A stretch of 64,000 nucleotides of DNA from Hymenobacter telluris. Lineage in GTDB: Bacteria > Bacteroidota > Bacteroidia > Cytophagales > Hymenobacteraceae. The stretch's first letter is position 1, and each line of letters begins with the position of its first letter. The stretch spans positions 122,642 to 186,641 of the forward strand of contig NZ_JAFLQZ010000011.1 of the NCBI RefSeq assembly GCF_017313265.1, read 5' to 3'. Of this stretch, positions 57,386 through 64,000 are shown piece after piece. The notes under the pieces were generated by a model. The model had not been told where the DNA came from. It did not search any database and saw nothing but the letters and a program-made list of their open reading frames with translations. The translations under genes were made by a program, and so were the position numbers.

Positions 57386-59497
57386 CTACCACTGACGTAC
57401 GCGCCAAGCCACTGCCATTTCAAAGTAGGGGTAGAGGTTGGTGGTGGTGCGGGCCAGGTCGGCGGGGGTGTAGCTAGCTCCCACAAACGAGCCAGTGCCT
57501 AGCCGGTACCGGTACAAGGTACGCAGTTGCTGAAGCCACAAAGTAGCAGATAGGGCTAAGTTGCCCGCGCGCCGCTCGTAGGCTACATCGGGGCCCTGCT
57601 GGCGCGTGAGGGAGCGTAGGTAAATAAGGGAAGAGCCGCCTGCATCCTGCACCAAGGCCGCCCGGCCGTGGGTGCGCTGCTCCAGAAACCGGTAGCCAAC
57701 CCGTAGGCTGCTGCTAGTGGGTTGTGGCCGGCGGCCCAGCCAACCATAGCGCAGCCCGCCGCTTAAATCGTGGGTGATAGTCGTGTCCAGAGGACTTTCC
57801 TTGAAGGCTGGCCAGCGCAACAGCCCCACCCGATTTTCGCGGCGGGTGTAATCGAGAGTTGCCAGTAGGCGCGGGCGCAGCTGGTAGGTCAGGTTCTGCT
57901 GCTGCTCCAGCACCCGGCTGGCTCGGTTGCGAAGCTGCTCACTGGCCCGGTCGCGCACTTGGTAGCTCACCCACAAATGATACGTGCTCCGAATGCTTAG
58001 CTTGCCGGGTGCCCACGTAAAGCCCGGTTCCCAATGCAGCAGCCGGTCGGTGTAGTTTTCGGCACTTAGTGCCGCCCTGATGAATACAAACTGCCGGTAC
58101 TCGCCGGCCACCGCCAGCGAAGTTCGGAAGTTGCCCAGCCACCGGCCCGTCCAGGTGAGGCGTAGCGCGTGCTGAGCTTCGTCGCGGTCCTGCTGGTTGG
58201 CCTTGCTGGGAGCCGTAACGCGCAGCAACTGTGCCGACCCCGTAAGTGCCAAAACGTGGCGTTGGGCGGCCAGCCAGGTAAGCGAGCCCTGCCACTGGGT
58301 GGTTTTCTCGTTGATGTCCCGAATTCTTTCCCGAGCCAGCGCCAGCTCGTACTGGGCAGGCGTAAGCAGGCGGTTGTTATCGAGTTGGTAGCCACGGTTC
58401 CGCTCCCGGTAGCTGAACGCCAGCATGCTTTGTAGTTTCTTGCTACCCAGGCGCAACTCCTGCCGGGTGTCCAATTCCCGCTGCTGGTACCCTAGGTTCT
58501 GAAGCGTATCGGCTTCCGAAGCCAGCCGCCGATAGCGGAATGCTCGGCTAGGCAAAGCCAGCGCATTGTCTGAGCGAAACGAGATTTTGTCGGAGAGGCG
58601 GTACAGCCAGCTTATCTGCCCAGCCAGGGTATCACTCTGAATGCGCTGCACGTTGCCGGGCACGTAGTCTTCGGCGCGATGGGCACGGTAGGCGGCCCGC
58701 GCACTGCCACTGGAATAGTCGTCGAAGGTATGCTCGTAGTAGCCTTCGGCCAGTATCCGCTGCCATACCCGCGGGCCTAGCTGTGCCCGGGTGCCCAGCA
58801 GCCGCAACGCTAGCGGTGGCGCCGCCGCCCCCTGCACGAAAACCAGGGTGGAAAAGTCGAGGCCGTAGGCTACTCCCGTATCCTGCCGGCCATTGCGAGC
58901 ATCCTGCACTACACCACCAAAACCCACGTAGCGCACCACCGACAGCGAATCGAGTGGGCGAATACCAGCCAAGCCATGCTCGTAGCCCAGCCGGCCCAAC
59001 CATAGGCCGGTGCGAGTCGCGTTGGCCCGGCTTTGCTCGTAGCGGGCAAACTGCCCAGTGCGCCAGCCGCCGCCCAGGTCCACGGTGTGCAGCGCGTCGG
59101 CGGCGTAGTCTTCCCGCACAAACGGCGGCTCTCCCCGCGAATCATAGATCCACTCGCTTTGCAGGCGGTAGCGGAGGTGCTGCCGGCCCGAAAGACGCAG
59201 GTTCCCCAAGGCATCGGTGCGTTGCGCGTAGGTACTAACGCCCACCCTTCGAGCCCGAAACGTGAGCAGTAATAGCGAGTCGGGAACAGGTACAGCAGTG
59301 CGCGCCACTAGGGGCAGGCTGCCAGCATCTACTAGGCTTTGGGCATATGCGGCTCTCGCAATAGCCAGCAACGCCAAGGCAGTGGTTGCAACCTTACTGC
59401 CCAGCCAGGGCCGGCTTCTAAGGTTCTGCTTGTCAGAGAGTAGCTCGTTGGTGTTACCTCCACGGTCAGCACTTGCATCAGTAGAGAGTAACTTCAT
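57386..59497 (-). CDS. Predicted outer membrane beta-rich protein, unknown family
   Basis: A 703-aa protein. It has a long polar N-terminus (about 30 residues), a signal-peptide-like segment VATTALALLAIARAAYAQ with Ala-x-Ala cleavage, and then a Tyr/Arg-rich region of alternating residues that suggests a large beta barrel. There are repeated strand-like segments such as LRLTWTGRWLGNF, LSIRSTYHLWVSYQVR and LRPRLLATLDYTRRENR. The last residues are YPYFEMAVAWRVRQW, ending in an aromatic as many barrel proteins do. I do not recognise a named family. ATG at 59497 (MKLLSTDASAD) is used; a TTG three codons upstream is possible. It is convergent with the response regulator (10-bp gap). Confidence 0.7.
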   Translation of the reverse strand: MKLLSTDASADRGGNTNELLSDKQNLRSRPWLGSKVATTALALLAIARAAYAQSLVDAGSLPLVARTAVPVPDSLLLLTFRARRVGVSTYAQRTDALGNLRLSGRQHLRYRLQSEWIYDSRGEPPFVREDYAADALHTVDLGGGWRTGQFARYEQSRANATRTGLWLGRLGYEHGLAGIRPLDSLSVVRYVGFGGVVQDARNGRQDTGVAYGLDFSTLVFVQGAAAPPLALRLLGTRAQLGPRVWQRILAEGYYEHTFDDYSSGSARAAYRAHRAEDYVPGNVQRIQSDTLAGQISWLYRLSDKISFRSDNALALPSRAFRYRRLASEADTLQNLGYQQRELDTRQELRLGSKKLQSMLAFSYRERNRGYQLDNNRLLTPAQYELALARERIRDINEKTTQWQGSLTWLAAQRHVLALTGSAQLLRVTAPSKANQQDRDEAQHALRLTWTGRWLGNFRTSLAVAGEYRQFVFIRAALSAENYTDRLLHWEPGFTWAPGKLSIRSTYHLWVSYQVRDRASEQLRNRASRVLEQQQNLTYQLRPRLLATLDYTRRENRVGLLRWPAFKESPLDTTITHDLSGGLRYGWLGRRPQPTSSSLRVGYRFLEQRTHGRAALVQDAGGSSLIYLRSLTRQQGPDVAYERRAGNLALSATLWLQQLRTLYRYRLGTGSFVGASYTPADLARTTTNLYPYFEMAVAWRVRQW

Positions 59498-59659
59498 AAG
59501 ATACAATTGCGAAGCGCAGGTAAAAAGACGGTTGCAGAGGCTCTAAAAAGTGGGCTGCTAGGTGGTGACAAGCAAGTTAGTTCAGCGGCCTGAAGCTCGC
59601 AACCATCGAGTAGTTTCGGATATTAATCAAAATTTGAATGCAAGGGTAGTCTTGAGTAT

Positions 59660-59667
59660 TACCTTTG
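59660..59667 (+). promoter_or_regulatory. Bacteroidota-type promoter of the OmpA-like gene
   Basis: TACCTTTG at 59660-59667, with TTTG at 59633-59636 as the likely -33 element (27 bp start to start, matching 51606/51633). The ATG is at 59783. Confidence 0.55.
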
Positions 59668-59782
59668 TTCTCGGTTGAGTCGGTAATCGAAACTATGCGG
59701 GGTGTCTCAACGTCTTGTTACTCCACGTTTCATCTGTTTGTGCTTCGGGCGTGTGCCCGGGCTATTGTATGCCAATCAGCTT

Positions 59783-61825
59783 ATGAGAAATAAGAAGTTA
59801 TTGCTGTTGGTAGGGCTGATAGGAGGATTATCCGGGCGTGTGCAGGCACAGCACGCTATTTGGGCCGCTAAACTGGTGGCAGTATCGTCGCAGAAAGCAG
59901 AGGGGAAAGAGGCGTTTTCGCCAGAAAAGGTACTGGGCGAACCCAACGCCCGCCCGCTCGGGCAGGTCAGCAACGACGCCTGGATTCCAAGAAAAGAAGG
60001 AACCAACGAATTCATCGAAGTTCGGTTTGCCAAGTCGCTGGTTGCCAAGCAAGTGACGGTGGTTGAAAATTTCAACCCCGGCGCTGTGTCCAAAATCGAG
60101 CTGGTGGATACCCGCGGGCAGAAGCACCAGGTGTACCAGAACGATAATCCTGGCCCAATTCCAGAGCAGTTTCGTTCGTTACAGGTCACGTTTGCGGCCG
60201 GCACTTACCGCACCATTGGGGTGGTTGTGAGTTTGAACACCAAGGCTGTGAATGGCGTCAACCAGATTGACGCTATTGGTATTGCCGACGTGGCCGAAAC
60301 CATGGTGAAGAAGGAGTTCAAGAGCGAAACCGACGGCGTGCAGTTCGACTCCGCCATGGTGAACCTTGGGCCCAACGTCAACTCCAAATACGTTGATACC
60401 CACCCGGTTATTTCGCCTGATGGCCGCACGCTGTTTTTTGCCCGGCAGGAAAGCCCGCAGAACGTAGGCGGTTCCAACGATGTGCAAGATGTGTGGTATA
60501 GCACCTTAGCCAACGCTAGCACCAAAGCTTGGAACCCCGCCAAGAACATTGGCTCGCCCATCAATACGCCCGGTCCTAATGGCTTAGCGTCGGTGTCGTC
60601 GGATGGTAATTCGGCCGTGCTTATCAACGTGTATAAAGAAGATGGCTCGCTTGACCCCAAGGGCCTAAGTTTGTCGCGCCGCACGAAGAACGGGTGGAGC
60701 AAGCCTACGAAAATAGAAATCGACGATTTCTACAACGACGACCCCGACAACGTAGATTATTTCCTGGGTACTTCCGGCAAGGTGTTGCTGATGGCCGTGG
60801 ACCGCAAAGACGGGTTGGGCCAGCAGGATTTGTATGTGGCCTTGCTGAAGGAAGACGGAAAAAGCTGGGGCCGGCCCATCAACTTGGGGCCGAGCATCAA
60901 CACCAAAAAGCCGGAGTTTGCGCCCTTCCTGGCCGCCGACGGCAAGACACTGTACTTTGCATCGGAAGGCCACGGCGGGTACGGCAAGAGCGACGTGTTC
61001 TATTCCAAGCGCCTCGACGATACTTGGAAAAACTGGACCAAGCCCCGCAACCTCGGCCCCAACGTCAACTCACCTGATTTCGACGCCTACTACGTGGTGT
61101 CGGCGGCGGGTGAGGATGCGTATCTGGTATCAACGCGCAACGGCACGGCTAACTCCAAGGATATTTTCCGCATCAGCCTCACGCCGCAGTTTAAGCCGGA
61201 GGTAGTAACGCTGGTGCGTGGGCAAGTACTGGATGCTGCCACCAAAAAGCCGGTTAATGCCGTTATTAAGTACGAAAACCTGCTGACTGGTGAGGAAATA
61301 GGCGTGGCGGAAACCAACCCCGTAGACGGTTCCTACACGATTGTGCTGCCGTCGGGGGTGCACTACGGCTACCGCGCCGAGGCGCCCGAGTACCTGGCCG
61401 AATCCGACAACCTCGACGTGACGGACAAGGAAAAGTACTCGGAGGTGAAGCAGGATTTATATCTGGTGCCGTTTGCCGTGGGCCAGACCATTAAGCTGAA
61501 CAACATCTTCTTCTCGCAAAGCAAGTATTACCTGCGCGAAAGTTCTTACCCCGAGCTACAGCGCCTGATTCGCACGCTCAAGGAATACAAAACGCTGGAA
61601 ATCAAGATTGAAGGCCACACCGATAACCAGGGCGACCCGGCGTTGAACCTCAAACTCAGCCAAGACCGGGTGAACGAGGTGAAGAAATACATTGTATCAA
61701 AAGGCATCAGTGGTACGCGCATCACCACCGAAGGCTTCGGCGACACCAAGCCCATTGCCAGCAACGACCAAGAGGAAACCCGCAAGCTCAACCGCCGCGT
61801 AGAATTCCGCATTACCAAGAAATAG
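59783..61825 (+). CDS. OmpA-family protein with N-terminal discoidin-like and WD40-like domains
   Basis: A 680-aa envelope protein. The signal MRNKKLLLLVGLIGGLSGRVQAQ is cleaved at VQAQ. A beta-sandwich region of about 120 residues (KVLGEPNARPLG, FIEVRFAKSLVAKQVTVVE) resembles discoidin/CBM-like folds. Then come PD40 repeats (HPVISPDGRTLFFARQE, FAPFLAADGKTLYFASEG) and a peg-like domain (GQVLDAATKKPVNAVI). The C-terminal OmpA domain has FFSQSKYYLRESSYPEL, IEGHTDNQGDPALN, and TRKLNRRVEFRI, which binds peptidoglycan. The ATG at 59783 gives a normal signal peptide; the upstream frame to 59702 crosses the leader. It has its own consensus promoter and terminator. Confidence 0.88.
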   Translation: MRNKKLLLLVGLIGGLSGRVQAQHAIWAAKLVAVSSQKAEGKEAFSPEKVLGEPNARPLGQVSNDAWIPRKEGTNEFIEVRFAKSLVAKQVTVVENFNPGAVSKIELVDTRGQKHQVYQNDNPGPIPEQFRSLQVTFAAGTYRTIGVVVSLNTKAVNGVNQIDAIGIADVAETMVKKEFKSETDGVQFDSAMVNLGPNVNSKYVDTHPVISPDGRTLFFARQESPQNVGGSNDVQDVWYSTLANASTKAWNPAKNIGSPINTPGPNGLASVSSDGNSAVLINVYKEDGSLDPKGLSLSRRTKNGWSKPTKIEIDDFYNDDPDNVDYFLGTSGKVLLMAVDRKDGLGQQDLYVALLKEDGKSWGRPINLGPSINTKKPEFAPFLAADGKTLYFASEGHGGYGKSDVFYSKRLDDTWKNWTKPRNLGPNVNSPDFDAYYVVSAAGEDAYLVSTRNGTANSKDIFRISLTPQFKPEVVTLVRGQVLDAATKKPVNAVIKYENLLTGEEIGVAETNPVDGSYTIVLPSGVHYGYRAEAPEYLAESDNLDVTDKEKYSEVKQDLYLVPFAVGQTIKLNNIFFSQSKYYLRESSYPELQRLIRTLKEYKTLEIKIEGHTDNQGDPALNLKLSQDRVNEVKKYIVSKGISGTRITTEGFGDTKPIASNDQEETRKLNRRVEFRITKK

Positions 61826-61869
61826 ATTGGTTTAGTGATACTTAGCTATTTCGCAGGTAGTACGCGCCC

Positions 61870-61912
61870 AAAAACAAGGCCCGATTCATAAAGAATCGGG
61901 CCTTGTTTTTGG
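61870..61912. terminator. Terminator after the OmpA-family gene
   Basis: aaaaacaaggcccgattc pairs with gaatcgggccttgttttt around a short AT loop, 45 nt past the stop codon. It also faces the convergent floA. Confidence 0.93.
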
Positions 61913-61972
61913 GTAGTTGAAGCAAAGTGTGTAGCGAATACATTGATTATCAACACCTCAGCAATCAGCGCA

Positions 61973-62986
61973 TTAGCTTAGCCTGGTTTCGTCCCTTCCC
62001 GGCTTACTACTGCTGCTCTGGTTACCGGGGTTGGCAATGGAGTCGCGCATGTCGGTGTCGGACTGAATGTTGCGCATTTTGTAGTAGTCCATAATACCGA
62101 GGTTGCCGGAGCGGAAGGCTTCGGCCATGGCTTTCGGAATTTCGGCTTCTGCTTCTACCACGCGGGCTTTGGCTTCCTGGGTTTTGGCGCGGTTTTCCTG
62201 CTCGATAGCTACTGCCATAGCGCGGCGCTCTTCGGCTTTGGCTTCGGCTACTTTCAAGTCGGCGGTGGCCTGGTCTATTTGCAGCTTGGCCCCAATGTTT
62301 TCTCCGATGTCGATGTCGGCAATGTCGATAGACAGGATTTCGAAAGCCGTGCCGGCATCCAGGCCTTTGCTGAGCACCAGTTTGGAAATTTTGTCGGGGT
62401 TTTCGAGTACCTCCTTGTGCGACTTCGACGAGCCAATGCTGGTTACAATACCTTCGCCAACGCGGGCCAGAATGGTTTCTTCGCCGGCGCCACCTACCAG
62501 CTGCGTGATGTTGGCGCGGACCGTAATACGGGCCTTGGCAATGAGCTGAATGCCATCTTGCGCTACTGCCGCCACGTTGGGCGTGTTGATTACCTTGGGG
62601 TTTACGCTGGTGGTTACGGCCTCAAATACGTCGCGGCCGGCCAAGTCGATGGCGGTGGCTTGTTTGAAAGTGAGTGGAATGTTGGCTTTGTCGGCCGAAA
62701 TCAACGCTTTAATAACGCTGGGAATGTTGCCGCCGGCCAGGTAGTGCGTTTCCAGGTCGTTGGCAGTCAGCTCTAGGCCAGCTTTGGTGCTGGTAATCAT
62801 GGAGTTGACAATAAGGGAGGGTGGTACCTTGCGCACCCGCATAAAAGCCAGCTGAAACAAACTCACTTTCACCCCTGAAAACAGCGCCGTAATCCAGAGG
62901 CTGATGGGGAAAAAGTAGAGAAAGACCAGCAGCACGATGGCCCCAACCAGCAGCGGGAAAAGTGGGAAGTTGTTCATAGGGTGCAA
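61973..62986 (-). CDS. floA: Flotillin-like protein FloA
   Basis: Scaffold of functional membrane microdomains. The 337-aa protein (334 from the Met at 62977) has an N-terminal hydrophobic hairpin segment (about 5-40), then an SPFH-like domain with SMITSTKAGLELTANDLETHYLAGGNIPSV and an AIDLAGRDVFEAV region. A coiled coil rich in Glu/Ala/Lys follows (ATADLKVAEAKAEERRAMAVAIEQEN, about 240-290), ending in a polar tail. Typical of the YqfA/FloA family (UPF0365). nfeD lies 42 bp upstream on the same strand, the usual pairing. Confidence 0.95.
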   Translation of the reverse strand: MHPMNNFPLFPLLVGAIVLLVFLYFFPISLWITALFSGVKVSLFQLAFMRVRKVPPSLIVNSMITSTKAGLELTANDLETHYLAGGNIPSVIKALISADKANIPLTFKQATAIDLAGRDVFEAVTTSVNPKVINTPNVAAVAQDGIQLIAKARITVRANITQLVGGAGEETILARVGEGIVTSIGSSKSHKEVLENPDKISKLVLSKGLDAGTAFEILSIDIADIDIGENIGAKLQIDQATADLKVAEAKAEERRAMAVAIEQENRAKTQEAKARVVEAEAEIPKAMAEAFRSGNLGIMDYYKMRNIQSDTDMRDSIANPGNQSSSSKPGRDETRLS

Positions 62987-63028
62987 GGTAGCATAAGCAG
63001 CAACGTAATCAGGATCTTAGCGCGAAGC

Positions 63029-63496
63029 TTACCCTATACTTTCCACTACAATACGGTTTTGCTCGATGCGAAGCACCCGCACTTCCGTGCCGGCCGGCAC
63101 GAACTCGCCCCGAGTGGTTACCTCACGGCGGTTTTCCTCGAACAGCACCGTGCCTGCTGGGCGCAGGGCCGAGAGTGTGCGGCCCGTAGCGCCGGGCTGC
63201 ACATCGGGTAGGCGGGCGTCGCGCACGTGGGAGTTGTGCACATCATTGAGGGCCACGCGAGCCAGATTTTTGGGACGGAGGCCGATGTACACCAGTAAGC
63301 CAATGGCCGCTAGTGAGGATACCAGTAAGATATGGCCGGTGTTGGAGCCCAAGTCGCGGTAGCCAAACCAAACCCCGGCCGCCAGCAGTGCAAAGCCCAC
63401 CAACCCCACTACGGTGGTACCGGGAATGAAAATGACTTCGGCTACCAGAAACAGCAAGCCAAACAACAGCAGCAAGGCAATAGTGAGGGAGTCCAT
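63029..63496 (-). CDS. NfeD-like membrane protein
   Basis: A 155-aa short NfeD protein with three closely spaced N-terminal helices (about 4-75, LLFGLLFLVAEVIFIPGTTVVGLVGFALLAAGVWFGY) and a C-terminal OB-fold. The OB-fold carries GATGRTLSALRPAGTVLFE and VTTRGEFVPAGTEVRVL. In Bacillus and others NfeD proteins are co-operonic with flotillins and help organise membrane domains. The ATG at 63496 (MDSLTIALLLL) is preferred over the Met 23 codons upstream. It is followed directly by floA. Confidence 0.93.
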   Translation of the reverse strand: MDSLTIALLLLFGLLFLVAEVIFIPGTTVVGLVGFALLAAGVWFGYRDLGSNTGHILLVSSLAAIGLLVYIGLRPKNLARVALNDVHNSHVRDARLPDVQPGATGRTLSALRPAGTVLFEENRREVTTRGEFVPAGTEVRVLRIEQNRIVVESIG

Positions 63497-63587
63497 TGTA
63501 GTGAGTAGGGTGGGTTGTTGGGTAAAAGATACGCACAAAGCCGGCTGAGTGTGGCGTAGTAGCAAGCATTAACTCAGCATTGTACGT

Positions 63588-63842
63588 ATGCAGCGCATGA
63601 TGAAACAACGCGAAGTAACCGACAAGCACAAAACTACCTGGACCTGCGTGCAAGCCTATGCCGCCACGGAAAGCGCCGCCACCGATGAGGCTATAAAGCG
63701 CAGCGAAACTCACTCCGGAGCCGTGCCGGTGGTGTGCACCCCTAGCGGCGGCGCCCAAACCGTACGGCTCGAACTCAGCAAAGACTGGCTCGATTCCTTG
63801 TCTGATGAAGAGCTGACTGCTGCCATTGCTGCCGCCAAGTAG
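63588..63842 (+). CDS. Small hypothetical protein
   Basis: An 84-aa acidic-to-neutral protein (MKQREVTDKHKTTWTCVQAYAA...). The frame has the codon use of its neighbours and is closed by a stop 20 bp before a hairpin terminator, which supports a real gene. It has no transmembrane segment. It is Ala/Thr/Ser-rich, with a C-terminal helix DWLDSLSDEELTAAIAAAK. I do not recognise a family. It is divergent from nfeD. ATGs at 63588 and 63597 are both possible. Confidence 0.6.
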   Translation: MQRMMKQREVTDKHKTTWTCVQAYAATESAATDEAIKRSETHSGAVPVVCTPSGGAQTVRLELSKDWLDSLSDEELTAAIAAAK

Positions 63843-63863
63843 CAAGCCTCACCCCAACCAGCA

Positions 63864-63901
63864 ACAAGCCCCGCCACTAGTGCTAGTAACGGGGCTTGCT
63901 T
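63864..63901 (+). terminator. Terminator after the small gene
   Basis: agcaagccccg-like arms (caagccccg / cggggcttg) enclose a ~15-nt loop. It lies 22 nt past the stop codon. Confidence 0.75.
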
Positions 63902-63948
63902 AGCGAGAATATGTACGGCAGCTTAGGCTGTGTGGACAGCAAAGGCAG

Positions 63949-63956
63949 TAATTTTG
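63949..63956 (+). promoter_or_regulatory. Bacteroidota-type -7 box of the transposase gene
   Basis: TAATTTTG, a full match to TAnnTTTG, ends four bases before the transposase ATG, so the transposase message may be nearly leaderless. Confidence 0.4.
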
Positions 63957-63960
63957 CCTC

Positions 63961-64000
63961 ATGCGTCGTCATGAATTAACCGAACGTGAGTGGAAGCTAG
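63961..64000 (+). CDS. IS5-family transposase, N-terminal fragment
   Basis: Only the first 13 codons are in the window: M-R-R-H-E-L-T-E-R-E-W-K-L. The opening M-x-R-x-E-L-T-x-x-x-W is the usual N-terminus of IS5-family transposases (DUF4096-like helix region). The gene continues beyond the right edge, so integrity cannot be judged. Confidence 0.7.
   Translation, partial: MRRHELTEREWKL

Larger units (their letters stand above)
63926..64000 (+). mobile_element. IS5-like insertion sequence, left end (cut by window)
   Basis: The last ~75 bp hold a transposase start with a promoter box just upstream. The string ttaggctgtgtggaca (63933-63948) resembles the terminal repeats of IS5-family elements of the IS427/IS1031 type. 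The left boundary near 63926 is an estimate. Right end and target duplication lie outside the window. Confidence 0.5.

Overview
The window is a GC-rich chromosomal segment of a Bacteroidota bacterium, most likely order Cytophagales and close to Hymenobacter. This rests on the gene order (nusB, DUF1573 lipoprotein, yajC, ybbR/cdaR-like, coaE), on repeated promoter-like boxes of the Bacteroidota form TAnnTTTG, on the general lack of Shine-Dalgarno sequences before start codons, and on typical families such as lipoproteins with a LxGAC lipobox, OmpA proteins with WD40-like repeats and FloA/NfeD. No rRNA, CRISPR array or prophage is visible. The right edge enters an IS5-like insertion sequence.

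Layout. 1-1648: 3'-truncated ABC exporter. 1750-8741: leucine dehydrogenase, nusB, a YtxH protein, NAD isocitrate dehydrogenase, DUF1573 lipoprotein, yajC, cdaR-like, coaE. 8825-11816: GNAT-like protein and a polytopic GT-C-like transferase. 11894-12069: two tRNA-Val genes. 12213-20485: AsmA-like protein, TerB-like protein, MscS channel, Glu/Leu dehydrogenase, ArsR regulator, hemA. 20797-27496: histidine kinase, AttH-like lipoprotein, three paralogous membrane proteins with a Cys4 N-terminal module, amino acid permease. 27611-36838: DUF4011 helicase-nuclease, DMT permease, dusB, CPBP protease, cdsA. 37112-42664: glutamate dehydrogenase, psd, a reductase, msrC, ribD, prmC. 42811-49179: a nucleotide-sugar operon for surface polysaccharide. 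49246-52603: chromate-type transporter, 2-oxoglutarate oxygenase, lipoprotein. 52762-57375: a Kai-type module. 57386-63842: outer membrane proteins, floA, nfeD and a small gene.

The two most noteworthy items are (i) the compact kaiC-kaiB-kaiB-histidine kinase-response regulator cluster, with no kaiA, in what looks like a non-photosynthetic heterotroph, and (ii) a set of intergenic inverted repeats. At least seven word-classes of long imperfect or perfect palindromes fill the gaps between genes. They supply stop codons to neighbouring genes and mark four successive gaps of the sugar operon, each with a different class.

How genes work together: the dehydrogenases and isocitrate dehydrogenase link amino acid catabolism to the TCA cycle. 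yajC, cdsA, psd and floA/nfeD serve the envelope. The sugar operon supplies UDP-GalNAcA-type and dTDP-4-keto-6-deoxyglucose-type precursors. The Kai module probably converts KaiC state into a two-component output.
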